Shown here piece by piece: positions 36,174 through 45,724 of a stretch of 64,000 bases of DNA. How positions within the stretch are numbered: the stretch's first letter is position 1; each line of letters begins with the position of its first letter. Source of the stretch: Chloroflexota bacterium (GTDB lineage Bacteria > Chloroflexota > Dehalococcoidia > Tepidiformales > Tepidiformaceae); NCBI GenBank assembly GCA_026710655.1, contig JAPOQN010000008.1, forward strand, positions 113,133-177,132. Reading direction: 5' to 3'. A program made the translations under genes and the position numbers. The notes under the pieces are model-generated. The model did not search any database, had not been told where the DNA came from, and saw nothing but the letters and a program-made list of their open reading frames with translations.

Positions 36174-36806
36174 ATGCGAGCGCGACTGCCGGGTGTCATC
36201 GGCGTAGCGGTCCTGGGCCTGCTGGTTCTGGGAGGGTGCGGAGGTGCCTCCGAACCCCTAACGACGCAGGAATACGCGGATGCGCTTGTCGAGGCCGAGG
36301 TTGAACTGAAGGAGAGGGGAAGCGAGTTTGCCGTCGAGTGGACCGCCGATTTGGACGAGGCCATCCGAGATACTCAGGACCTGCTCGAATCTCCTGAGTG
36401 GTCCGACGACGAACGGAAACAGGCCGGCGAATCTGCAGAAGAACTCGTCGGGGTGATGCTAGAGCTATTCGAAGGCCCACCTCAGTACCTCCAACCCTAC
36501 ATGGACAGGGTCGCTGGCCTGACCCCGCCGGGCCACCTTGCAGAGCCCCACAACACCCTGGTCGAGGCGCTCAAGGAGATCCTCGCCCCCTCCGAAGGGG
36601 CCAAGAAAGCCCTGGAAAACCTCGATACGGACATCGAGAGCCACGAAGAACTTGCGGCCTTCCTGCTCGAGCTCAACCTCATGGAGACATTTGCCGGTTT
36701 GGGGCCGGCCGATTCGCCGGCCGATTCATTCAACGAGGCCTGCTACTACTTGCGGGACACGCTGGAGGCCGAGTTGGGGAAAGACGTGGACATCTGCGGA
36801 GGATGA
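36174..36806 (+). CDS. Lipoprotein of unknown function
   Basis: A 210-aa exported protein: signal sequence with lipobox VLGGC (Cys about residue 22), then an acidic, helical body with no recognisable domain. Contains an Asp/Glu-rich stretch and a late Cys pair (NEACYYL, VDICGG). A Shine-Dalgarno (GGAGG) is 5 nt before the ATG. Its stop overlaps the start of the methyltransferase gene by 4 nt, so they share a transcript, which is an odd pairing. Confidence 0.72.
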   Translation: MRARLPGVIGVAVLGLLVLGGCGGASEPLTTQEYADALVEAEVELKERGSEFAVEWTADLDEAIRDTQDLLESPEWSDDERKQAGESAEELVGVMLELFEGPPQYLQPYMDRVAGLTPPGHLAEPHNTLVEALKEILAPSEGAKKALENLDTDIESHEELAAFLLELNLMETFAGLGPADSPADSFNEACYYLRDTLEAELGKDVDICGG

Positions 36807-37663
36807 GCGCTCCCGAACCACGCGGCATTGTGCATTGCGCCGACGGGGTGGAGGTGGCGCGGGGGCTGGCGGACGAGGCGGTGGACCTGGTGTACCTCGA
36901 CCCGCCCTTCAACACGGGCAAGCGGCAGGAGCTGAACCAGATTCGGACACGGCGGGTGGCGGAAGGCGGGGGCGACCGCACCGGGTTCGGGGGGCGGCGG
37001 TACGAAACGGTCAGGCTGGGGTCACGTTCGTTCGACGATGTGTTCGACGACTACCTCGGGTTCCTCGAGCCGTTCCTGGTGGAGTCGCGGCGGCTGCTTA
37101 AGCCGAGCGGGTCGCTCTACCTGCACCTGGACTATCGCGAGGCGCACTACGCGAAGGTGCTGCTCGACCAGGTCTTCGGGCGGGAGTGCTTTGTCAACGA
37201 GATCATCTGGGCATACGACTACGGCGGACGAACGAAGAAGCGCTGGCCGCCGAAGCACGACACCATCCTCTTCTACGCGAAGGACGCGGCGCGGTACCTG
37301 TTCAACACGGACGAGGTGGAGCGCATCCCGTACATGGCGCCGGAGCTGGCGGGGGCGGAGAAGGCGGCGCGGGGAAAGCTCCCAACGGATACGTGGTGGC
37401 ACACGATCGTGAGCCCCACGGGCAGGGAGAAGACAGGGTACCCGACGCAGAAGCCGCTGGGGGTGCTGAAACGCATCGTGAGCGCGTCGTCGCCGCCGGG
37501 GGGGCTGGTGGTCGACCTGGTGGCGGGGAGCGGGACGGCTGGGGCGGCGGCGCTGGAGCTGGGGCGGCGCTTCGTGTTGGCGGACTGCTCGGAGGAGGCG
37601 GTCGGGGTGATGCGGGAGCGCTTCGCAGGGGAGGCGGGGGTGGAGTTTCACAAGAATGCTTGA
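36803..37663 (+). CDS. Beta-class site-specific DNA methyltransferase (N4/N6 family), no restriction partner
   Basis: A 286-aa DNA methylase of the N6-adenine/N4-cytosine type. Catalytic motif IV is YLDPPFNTGK (D33) and the AdoMet motif I is DLVAGSGTAGAAAL near the C-terminus, the order that defines the beta class. GYPTQKPLGVLKRIV is the motif X-like segment. No restriction endonuclease or specificity gene is adjacent. GGAGG before ATG 36803 lies inside the upstream gene. Recognition site unknown. Confidence 0.87.
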   Translation: MSAPEPRGIVHCADGVEVARGLADEAVDLVYLDPPFNTGKRQELNQIRTRRVAEGGGDRTGFGGRRYETVRLGSRSFDDVFDDYLGFLEPFLVESRRLLKPSGSLYLHLDYREAHYAKVLLDQVFGRECFVNEIIWAYDYGGRTKKRWPPKHDTILFYAKDAARYLFNTDEVERIPYMAPELAGAEKAARGKLPTDTWWHTIVSPTGREKTGYPTQKPLGVLKRIVSASSPPGGLVVDLVAGSGTAGAAALELGRRFVLADCSEEAVGVMRERFAGEAGVEFHKNA

Positions 37664-37739
37664 TATGGCAGCCCGGTGCGGGTACGGTGGGAGTTGTCCG
37701 CACAACTGTTGCCGTTGAAGCGGACCCCAGGAGTGCCAC

Positions 37740-37997
37740 GTGGTCACCCGTGACGTGTCAGAGGAACTTCGAGAGCTCGAAGAGGCAAAGGCGACCTGGC
37801 GGTGGTGGGAAGAGCACTACGAAGAGCTGCTGGCCCAGTATCCGGAGCAGTTCGTCGCCATCAACAAGGACCGGGAGGTCGTCGCCTCGTTTCACTGCCT
37901 CCCCGATCTCAGCGATGCCATGGACGCGAAGGGGTTGGCGTTCGGCAAGGACGTCGACGCGGAGTTCATCACGGCCAACCGGCACTGGCGTCTGTGA
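37740..37997 (+). CDS. DUF5678-like protein
   Basis: An 85-aa protein with an N-terminal helix (ELRELEEAKATWRWWEEHYEELL) followed by a short beta-region (QYPEQFVAINKDREVVAS), the pattern of DUF5678. It begins at GTG 37740. Its stop overlaps the next gene's GTG start (GTGA). Such DUF5678 genes are often next to a retropepsin-like gene, as here. Function unknown. Confidence 0.7.
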   Translation: MVTRDVSEELRELEEAKATWRWWEEHYEELLAQYPEQFVAINKDREVVASFHCLPDLSDAMDAKGLAFGKDVDAEFITANRHWRL

Positions 37998-38419
37998 TCT
38001 CCGGCTATTTCAGCGCCCGGTGGGGCTGCCCATTCGTCTGGACGCGACTGGCAATCCCGGGCAGGCCCCCTCAGCCAGTGCCCTTCCTGATCGACACCGG
38101 ATCTTCCACGAGCATCGTCCACGCGAAGGACGCCAGAGTGCGCCTCAATCTGGCCACGGATGCGATGGAGCCCGCCGCGTGGACACCTGAGGAGACCGTG
38201 CGGCGCCGCGGTGTTGCCGGAGTCGCACTCAGTCGCCAGATGGAAGCGACGTTCGAGTTCACGCACGACGACGGCTCTCTCCAGACCATTGCCGAGACGA
38301 TCGAGCTGGGAGCCGTGGACTCGCAGCAACTGCCCTCACTGATGGGGTGGGATCTTCTCCGCCGTTTCCGCATCGAGCTGGAACAGGGCACGGGCACCGT
38401 GACGCTCCTGCCCCAGTAG
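37994..38419 (+). CDS. Retropepsin-like aspartic protease domain protein
   Basis: A 141-aa clan AA aspartic-protease-like protein. The catalytic motif FLIDTGSSTSIV (D34-T35-G36) is intact and is followed by MGWDLLRRFRIELEQG, the second conserved region of single-domain bacterial retropepsins, which act as homodimers. Substrate unknown. Translationally coupled to the DUF5678 gene. Confidence 0.77.
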   Translation: MISGYFSARWGCPFVWTRLAIPGRPPQPVPFLIDTGSSTSIVHAKDARVRLNLATDAMEPAAWTPEETVRRRGVAGVALSRQMEATFEFTHDDGSLQTIAETIELGAVDSQQLPSLMGWDLLRRFRIELEQGTGTVTLLPQ

Positions 38420-38442
38420 CCACCCTCCTCGAACGGCTCCGC

Positions 38443-38448
38443 TATCAT
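38443..38448 (+). promoter_or_regulatory. -10 box of first flavin-dependent oxygenase-like gene
   Basis: TATCAT, 31 nt before ATG 38480, with CGGAGGTGG as the Shine-Dalgarno. The whole segment is repeated almost unchanged before the second copy at 39744-39780. Confidence 0.5.
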
Positions 38449-38479
38449 CGCGCCGCACTCACGGACCGGAGGTGGTGGC

Positions 38480-39712
38480 ATGGTGCGCGCCGAGATCATC
38501 GAACGGCAGAACGAGATCAAGCAGACGCCGATGCTGGAGCGCATCGCGGGCATGCGGGAGATGCTGCGGCAGGCTGGGGATGAGGCGCAGGAGTTGCGCC
38601 ACCTGCCCGCCTGGGCGGCCAGGGAGATGGCCGCCCAGGGGTTCTACCGCTTCGCCCTGCCGGCGGATTTGGGCGGCGAGGACGTGACCGCCCGCGAGCA
38701 GATCGAGAACGTCGAGGCGGTCTCCGCCATCGACGGGTCGATGGGGTGGTGCACGCACATCAACTCGGAGATCAACGGACTGATCGTGCGTCGCATGGAC
38801 CGCGCCCTCTGCGACAAGATCTTCGACGACTGGGACGCGCTCGTCTGTTCGGGACACGGGCCGCCGAACGGACCGAACCCGGGCACGACGGCGCGCCAGG
38901 AGGGCGAGGGGTGGCGGCTGCACTACCAGGGTTCGTTCGCGAGCGGCTGCCACAACGCCACCTGGAACTTCCTCATGTCGCCGATCGTCACCGACGAAAC
39001 CACCGGTGAGGGGACGACCGCGTCCTTCATGATCCCGCGCGGCGAGTTCGAGATCGTCGACACGTGGGACACGGCGGGGATGCGTGGGGGCGGCAGCCAC
39101 GACGTACGCATGGACGGCACCTACGTTCCCCCGGAGCACCTGCTTCCGGCGCGACCGCTTGCCCCCAGCGAGCAGTGGGACAACCCCACGTTCCGGAACC
39201 CCTGCCACGCCGTCTACAACAAGGCGGCGGTTGCGCTGGGCGTCTGCCGGGGGGCGATCGATTCGTTCGTCGAACTGGCCCAGATCAAGACGCCGTGGGG
39301 GCTGGCCTCGCCGCTGAAGGACATGCCGCAGGTGCACTACCGCCTGGGCGAGGCTCAGGCGACGCTGATGGCGGCGCGCACGTGGGTGCTGGAAACGGAG
39401 GACGCGCTCGAAGCGCACCTGGGACCGAAGCCATCGGAGGGCGGGCGTCTGGAGCCGGAGTGGGACGTGTTCTGGCCGGCCTACCTGGCCTGCGCCCATG
39501 CTGCACAGGCGGCGCGCCACATCGTGGGCATCATCAACAACACGGCGGGCACGACGGGCAGCCGCATGGAGAGTCCCCTGGAACGGCACCTGCGCGACGC
39601 CCAGCAAGCGGCGACGCATGCTCTGATCTCGTGGCGGCACTACGAGGACATCGGCAAGTCGTTCGTGGGACACGAGCCCTCGCCCACCTACATGGAGCTG
39701 CGACGCGCCTAG
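38480..39712 (+). CDS. Acyl-CoA-dehydrogenase-fold flavin monooxygenase-like protein, copy 1
   Basis: A 410-aa protein of the acyl-CoA dehydrogenase type 2 / HpaB-like group (relatives: HsaA, DszC-type flavin monooxygenases). An N-terminal helical domain ends with RFALPADLGG and VSAIDGSMGWC, the beta-domain contains SFASGCHNATW, FMIPRGEFEIVDTWDTAGMRGGGSHDV, and the C-terminal helices contain the oxygenase-type NTAGTTGSRMESPLERHLRDAQ. Substrates of relatives are phenols or thio-aromatics with FMNH2 from a separate reductase. A nitroreductase-type flavoprotein follows and could supply reduced flavin (inference). Confidence 0.8.
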   Translation: MVRAEIIERQNEIKQTPMLERIAGMREMLRQAGDEAQELRHLPAWAAREMAAQGFYRFALPADLGGEDVTAREQIENVEAVSAIDGSMGWCTHINSEINGLIVRRMDRALCDKIFDDWDALVCSGHGPPNGPNPGTTARQEGEGWRLHYQGSFASGCHNATWNFLMSPIVTDETTGEGTTASFMIPRGEFEIVDTWDTAGMRGGGSHDVRMDGTYVPPEHLLPARPLAPSEQWDNPTFRNPCHAVYNKAAVALGVCRGAIDSFVELAQIKTPWGLASPLKDMPQVHYRLGEAQATLMAARTWVLETEDALEAHLGPKPSEGGRLEPEWDVFWPAYLACAHAAQAARHIVGIINNTAGTTGSRMESPLERHLRDAQQAATHALISWRHYEDIGKSFVGHEPSPTYMELRRA

Positions 39713-39743
39713 CCGCGGGCGGCGCACGGCCCGACCGCTCCGG

Positions 39744-39749
39744 TATCAT
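39744..39749 (+). promoter_or_regulatory. -10 box of second oxygenase-like gene
   Basis: TATCAT at the same 31-nt distance from ATG 39781 as in copy 1, within a duplicated promoter segment. Confidence 0.5.
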
Positions 39750-39780
39750 CGCGCGGCATTCACGGACCGGAGGTGGCGGC

Positions 39781-41016
39781 ATGGTGCGCCCCGAGATAAT
39801 CGAACGGCAGAACGAGATCAAGCAGACGCCGATGCTGGAGCGCATCGAGAGCATGCGCGAGATGCTGCGCGCGGCGGGAGACGAGGCGCAGGAACTGCGC
39901 CACCTGCCGGCCTGGGCGGCCAAGGAGATGGCCGCGAACGGCCTCTACCGGTTCGCGCTGCCGGCGGAGCTGGGCGGGGAGGACGTGAGCGCCCGCGAGC
40001 AGATCGAGAACGTGGAACTGGTGTCGTCGATCGACGGGTCGGTGGGGTGGTGCGCGCACATCAACTCGGAGATCAACGGGCTGATCGTGCGGCGCATGGA
40101 CCGCGCCCTCTGCGACGAGATCTTCGACGACTGGGACGCGCTGGTCTGCTCCGGGCTGGGTCCGCCGAATGGCCCCAACCCCGGCCGCACCGCCCGCCGC
40201 GAGGGCGACGGCTGGCGGCTGAGCTACCAGGGCTCGTTTGCGAGCGGCTGCCACAACGCGACGTGGAACTTCGTGATGTCGCCGGTGGTCATCGACGAGG
40301 CGACGGAGGAGGGGGCGGAGAACTCCTTCATGGTGCCGAAGGGCGAGTTCGAGGTCGTCGACACGTGGGACACGGCGGGGATGCGCGGGAGCGGCAGTCA
40401 CGACGTGCGCATGGACGGTACCTACGTGCCGCCCGAGCACCTGCTCCCGGCCCGTCCGCTTGCGCCGAGCGAGCAGTGGGACAACCCCACGTTCCGGAAC
40501 CCGTGCCACGCCGTCTACAACAAGTCGGCGGTGGCCCTGGGGGTTTGCAAGGGCGCCATTGAGTCGTTCACCGACCTGGCCATGAACAAGGTGCCCTGGG
40601 GCCTGGCGACGGCGCTGAAGGACATGCCGCAGGTTCACTACCGGATCGGCGAGGCGATGGCGACCTACATGGCGGCGCGTACCTTCGTGCTCGACACGCA
40701 GGACGCGCTCGAAGCGAACCTCGGGCCGAAGAAGCCGTCGGAAGGCGGGCGGCTCGAGCCGGACTGGGACGTGTTCTGGCCGGCCTACCTGGCCTGCGCG
40801 CACTCGGCGCAGGCCGTGCGGCACGTCGTCGGGATTATCAACAACACGGCGGGCACGACGGGCAGCCGCATGGAGAGCCCGCTGGAGCGCCACCTCCGGG
40901 ACGCGCAGCAGGCGGCGACGCACGCGCTGATCTCCTGGCGGCACTACGAGGACCTGGGCAAGACATTCGTGGGGCACGACCCCGCGGCCAACTACATGGA
41001 ACTGCGCCGGGCCTAG
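39781..41016 (+). CDS. Acyl-CoA-dehydrogenase-fold flavin monooxygenase-like protein, copy 2
   Basis: A 411-aa tandem paralogue of the gene at 38480; most residues are identical and the only length change is one extra residue in the PKKPSEGG loop. All conserved flavin-pocket segments are kept. Promoter, Shine-Dalgarno and first codons are duplicated too, so this is a tandem duplication of a whole gene with regulatory region. Substitutions cluster in the N-terminal helix bundle and in the LAMNKVPWG region, hinting at diverging substrate or partner choice (inference). Confidence 0.82.
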   Translation: MVRPEIIERQNEIKQTPMLERIESMREMLRAAGDEAQELRHLPAWAAKEMAANGLYRFALPAELGGEDVSAREQIENVELVSSIDGSVGWCAHINSEINGLIVRRMDRALCDEIFDDWDALVCSGLGPPNGPNPGRTARREGDGWRLSYQGSFASGCHNATWNFVMSPVVIDEATEEGAENSFMVPKGEFEVVDTWDTAGMRGSGSHDVRMDGTYVPPEHLLPARPLAPSEQWDNPTFRNPCHAVYNKSAVALGVCKGAIESFTDLAMNKVPWGLATALKDMPQVHYRIGEAMATYMAARTFVLDTQDALEANLGPKKPSEGGRLEPDWDVFWPAYLACAHSAQAVRHVVGIINNTAGTTGSRMESPLERHLRDAQQAATHALISWRHYEDLGKTFVGHDPAANYMELRRA

Positions 41017-41044
41017 CCCGGTCCGACACGACAGGAGTAAACAG

Positions 41045-41740
41045 ATGGCAGAACGAGAACCACTCGACGTGCTGGAGGCGATCCACTCGACCCCAGCGCG
41101 ACGCTTCCTCGGATCCGACCCGATCCCCGACGAGGTCCTGTGGGAGCTGCTGGATGCGGCCATCCGCGGACCAACAGGGGGTAACTCGCAGATTTGGGGC
41201 TGGGTGGTCGTACGCGACGAGGCGAAGAAGGCTCAGATCGCCGAGTGGTGGAAGGGCGTGTTCGAGGCGACCTACGGGCGCGCCGACCCCGCTGCGTTGG
41301 AGCAGGGCGGTCGCGTCCAGTTCTCCGACTTCGACAAGGTGGTCGAGTCGGAGACGGGGCTCGACGCCTCGGGACTGCGGTCGGTGACGTACCTCGCGAA
41401 CCACATCGGCGAGGCGCCCGTGCTGCTCGTGCCCGTGCTCACGGGCGTGGCCGGGGGGCCGGAGTCGACGCGCACCGGGATTACCTACGGCGGCTTCATC
41501 TTCGGGGCCATCCAGAACCTGGCGCTGGCGGCCCGGGCCCACGGCATCGGCGCACCGCTGACGACCTTCGGGACGGGTCCCAAGCTCGACGAGCTGCTGG
41601 AACTGCCGGCGGGCTCGACCGGAGTCGCGATCATCCCGCTGGGGTACCCGGTTCGCGGGCGCTTCTCGCAGCCGCGGCGGATGCCGGTCGAGGAGGTCGT
41701 GCACTTCGATACCTGGGGGACTCAGCAGGAGCGTTCGTAG
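41045..41740 (+). CDS. Nitroreductase family protein
   Basis: A 231-aa FMN-dependent nitroreductase-fold protein. FMN-site features: STPARRFL with basic residues, DAAIRGPTGGNSQIWGWVVV, and IGAPLTTFG with AIIPLGYP near the end. Family members reduce nitroaromatics, flavins or quinones with NAD(P)H. Its place after two flavin-dependent oxygenase-like genes suggests it could reduce their flavin. A 17-bp tandem duplication covers its last codons (41724-41757). Confidence 0.85.
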   Translation: MAEREPLDVLEAIHSTPARRFLGSDPIPDEVLWELLDAAIRGPTGGNSQIWGWVVVRDEAKKAQIAEWWKGVFEATYGRADPAALEQGGRVQFSDFDKVVESETGLDASGLRSVTYLANHIGEAPVLLVPVLTGVAGGPESTRTGITYGGFIFGAIQNLALAARAHGIGAPLTTFGTGPKLDELLELPAGSTGVAIIPLGYPVRGRFSQPRRMPVEEVVHFDTWGTQQERS

Positions 41741-41757
41741 AGCAGGAGCGTTCGTAG
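41724..41757 (+). repeat. 17-bp perfect tandem duplication at 3' end of nitroreductase gene
   Basis: AGCAGGAGCGTTCGTAG occurs twice head to tail; the first copy ends in the gene's stop codon and the second lies just beyond it. Confidence 0.85.
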
Positions 41758-41855
41758 CCGGTCCCACCGCAGGGTGTACCCGACCCAGTGGCTCACCTGA
41801 CCCGCCGGGGCAGTTGGGCTGTATCGTTCCCGAACTCGCAGGAGGAGGCTCTGTC

Positions 41856-42662
41856 ATGCCCGATATCGTCACGCTGGAACGACCGCGCGAGGGCGTCGCG
41901 CTCATCACGATGTCGAACCCGGACATCAACAACCACGGCTCGTGGGAGGGCGTGGGGCAGCTCGGGGATGCGCTGGTGGAGGCGCGCGAGGGCGGGGCGC
42001 GTGTGTCGGTGCTGGCGGCGGGGACGCCGGGGCACTGGTACGAGCACGCCTGGCTGCGCGACCTGCGCAACACCGTCACCGGCGAGCCGACGACGGGGAC
42101 GGGCGGGGGCTGGGGCGCCTGCCTGCAGGAGCTGGCGAAGACGCCGGTCGTGACGATCGCGGCGATCTCCGGGGACTGCTCCGGGGGCGGAGCGGAGCTG
42201 GGGTGGGCCTGCGACCTGCGCATCGCGGAGGAGCAGGCGCGCTTCGGGCAGCCGGAGATCCAGATCGCGCTGACGACGGGCATCGGCGGCACGAGCCGGC
42301 TGGCGCGCATCATCGGGCGCACGGCGACGGCGGAGATGGTGCTCGACGGCACACCGATGACGGCCCAGCGCATCTACGAGCTGGGCGGGGTGAACCGGGT
42401 GGTGCCGGAGGGCACGTCGGTGGAGGTGGCACTGGACTGGGCCAGCCGCCTGGCCGACCGCCCCGCGCAGGCGCTGGCGACGCTGAAGCAGATCCTGATC
42501 GACAACGACGACCTGGGGCTCTCGGAAGCGCTCACGAACGAGCAGCGCCTCTTCCAGACGGTCGTCGGCACGGAGGAAGCGATCGCGACGATGGGCGACA
42601 TCCAGGATCGCTTCGACGCGGGCGAGTCGATCGAGTCGGTGTACGGGTCACCGCGGCCGTAG
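41856..42662 (+). CDS. Enoyl-CoA hydratase/isomerase family protein
   Basis: A 268-aa crotonase of normal length. The usual NRP segment is altered to LITMSNPDINNHGS, and the usual AFSAG(A/G)D oxyanion motif reads AAGTPGHWYEHAWL, so the active site is unusual. GDCSGGGAELGWACDLRIAEE and FGQPEIQIALTTGIGGT are conserved. The reaction may differ from hydration. AGGAGGAGG precedes the ATG. Confidence 0.82.
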   Translation: MPDIVTLERPREGVALITMSNPDINNHGSWEGVGQLGDALVEAREGGARVSVLAAGTPGHWYEHAWLRDLRNTVTGEPTTGTGGGWGACLQELAKTPVVTIAAISGDCSGGGAELGWACDLRIAEEQARFGQPEIQIALTTGIGGTSRLARIIGRTATAEMVLDGTPMTAQRIYELGGVNRVVPEGTSVEVALDWASRLADRPAQALATLKQILIDNDDLGLSEALTNEQRLFQTVVGTEEAIATMGDIQDRFDAGESIESVYGSPRP

Positions 42663-42673
42663 GAACGGGGTAC

Positions 42674-44291
<1,618 letters not shown>

Positions 44292-44313
44292 ACCGGCTCC
44301 CTTCCTTTCATCC

Positions 44314-44341
44314 TTGACAGTGGGGGAGGGGGAGCCATACG
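44314..44341 (+). promoter_or_regulatory. Promoter of cobalamin riboswitch transcript
   Basis: A perfect TTGACA (-35) at 44314-44319, a 16-nt spacer and CATACG as a weak -10 at 44336-44341, just upstream of the riboswitch. Confidence 0.5.
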
Positions 44342-44358
44342 CTCGCGACGGCTTTTTT

Positions 44359-44522
44359 CGTCCGGGTGCCCGTCCCAGGGAGAATAGGGAAGGCGGTGAG
44401 AATCCGCCGCGGTAGCGCCACTGTAATCGGGAAGACGGAGCCGAAGCCCACTGTCGGCAAGCCGATGGGAAGGGCCCGGCACTAACCATCCCGTAAGCCA
44501 GGAGACCTGCCTGGACGAGAGG
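44359..44522 (+). ncRNA. Cobalamin (AdoCbl-type) riboswitch aptamer
   Basis: Recognisable elements in order: GGGTGCC near the start, AGGGAAGGCGGTGAGAATCCGCCGCGG (core), GCGCCACTGTAATCGG, GGGAAGGG, and the B12 box at 44495-44511 (AAGCCAGGAGACCTGCC). It binds adenosylcobalamin and normally turns off downstream uptake and synthesis genes. Position is right before btuC. Confidence 0.93.
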
Positions 44523-44590
44523 TGTCACTTCTCCGCTATAGAGAGGTGCCCTCGATCTCCGGGCACCGATCCGGGCAGGTCGAACAAGGT

Positions 44591-44617
44591 ACCTCCAGCG
44601 GAGACGCTGGAGGTTTT
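44591..44617 (+). terminator. Riboswitch-controlled intrinsic terminator
   Basis: A perfect 10-bp stem ACCTCCAGCG / CGCTGGAGGT with a GAGA loop followed by TTTCTG, located between the riboswitch and the btuC start. A second hairpin (GGTGCCC/GGGCACC, 44545-44567) lies between. Control is therefore probably by transcription termination. Confidence 0.8.
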
Positions 44618-44662
44618 CTGTTGCAGGCCGTCGGACTCTCGACACTGCGCGGCTATCGGCGG

Positions 44663-45697
44663 ATGGGCATCAGCGCCCGCCTGGCCATCGGCGGGACGGT
44701 CCTGCTGGCGCTCGTGCTGGTCGTCGGCCTGATCTCGCTGAGCCTCGGCCCGGTCGACATCTCCGCCGGCGACGTGGCCTGGATCGTGCTCTCCGCCATC
44801 GGGTTGGACACGCCCGAGTTCGGGCGCACGGAGCAGCTCGTGATCGAGCAGATCCGGCTGCCGCGCATCATCGTGGGCGCCTCGGTGGGCATGGCGCTGG
44901 GGGTGGCGGGGGCGACGATGCAGGGGCTGTTCCGCAATCCAATGGCCGACCCCGGCATCATCGGCGTATCGGCGGGAGGGGCGCTGGGGGCGGTGGTGGC
45001 GATCGCGGCGGGGCTGACGGGGCTGTTCTTCCTGGCGCTCCCGGTCTTCGCCTTCGCGGGGGCGATTGCGGCGGCGTTCCTCGTGTACGGCATCGCCGTG
45101 GCCGGGGGGCACTTCTCGATGGCGACTCTGCTGCTGGCGGGCGTCGCCGTGAACGCCTTCCTGGGGGCGATCGTCTCCGCGATCATCATCTTCCTGCCCG
45201 ACAACGAGGCGCTGCGGGAGATCCTGTTCTGGCTCGCGGGCGGGCTGGACGCGCGCGCCTGGGAGCACGTTCGCATCGCCACGCCCCTGATCCTGGGGAG
45301 CACCGCCCTGCTCCTGATCATGTCGCGCGACCTGAACCTGCTGATGCTCGGCGACGACGAAGCGCGCTCGATGGGCGTGCGCGTGGGCGTGACGCGCGTG
45401 GCCCTGCTCGCGATCGCGGCGCTGGCCACGGGCGCGGCGGTCGCCGTGAGCGGGACCATCGCCTTCGTCGGCCTGGTCACGCCGCACGTGCTGCGGCTCC
45501 TGATGGGCCCCGACAACCGCGTGCTCATCCCGATGAGCGCCCTGGGGGGCGCCGTCTTCGTGATGGTGGCGGACACCGTCGCGCGGATGGTCATCGAGCC
45601 GGCCGAACTGCGGGTCGGAATTCTCACGGCGTTCGTGGGAGCGCCGTTCTTCATCGCCCTTCTCATCAAGAACAAACGGCAGGTCTACGCGCTATGA
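44663..45697 (+). CDS. btuC: Cobalamin ABC transporter permease (BtuC/FecCD family)
   Basis: A 344-aa FecCD-type permease with about ten helices. The family signature LPRIIVGASVGMALGVAGATMQGLFRNPMADPGIIGVSAGG is present, as is the coupling-helix region and the final GTIAFVGLVTPHVLRLLMG. The start at 44663 is chosen because it lies after the riboswitch terminator; the open frame begins earlier but inside the terminator. It works with BtuF and BtuD encoded next to import corrinoids. Confidence 0.92.
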   Translation: MGISARLAIGGTVLLALVLVVGLISLSLGPVDISAGDVAWIVLSAIGLDTPEFGRTEQLVIEQIRLPRIIVGASVGMALGVAGATMQGLFRNPMADPGIIGVSAGGALGAVVAIAAGLTGLFFLALPVFAFAGAIAAAFLVYGIAVAGGHFSMATLLLAGVAVNAFLGAIVSAIIIFLPDNEALREILFWLAGGLDARAWEHVRIATPLILGSTALLLIMSRDLNLLMLGDDEARSMGVRVGVTRVALLAIAALATGAAVAVSGTIAFVGLVTPHVLRLLMGPDNRVLIPMSALGGAVFVMVADTVARMVIEPAELRVGILTAFVGAPFFIALLIKNKRQVYAL

Positions 45698-45724
45698 GCG
45701 TGGGCCTGCTGCAAAGGAGTCAAG

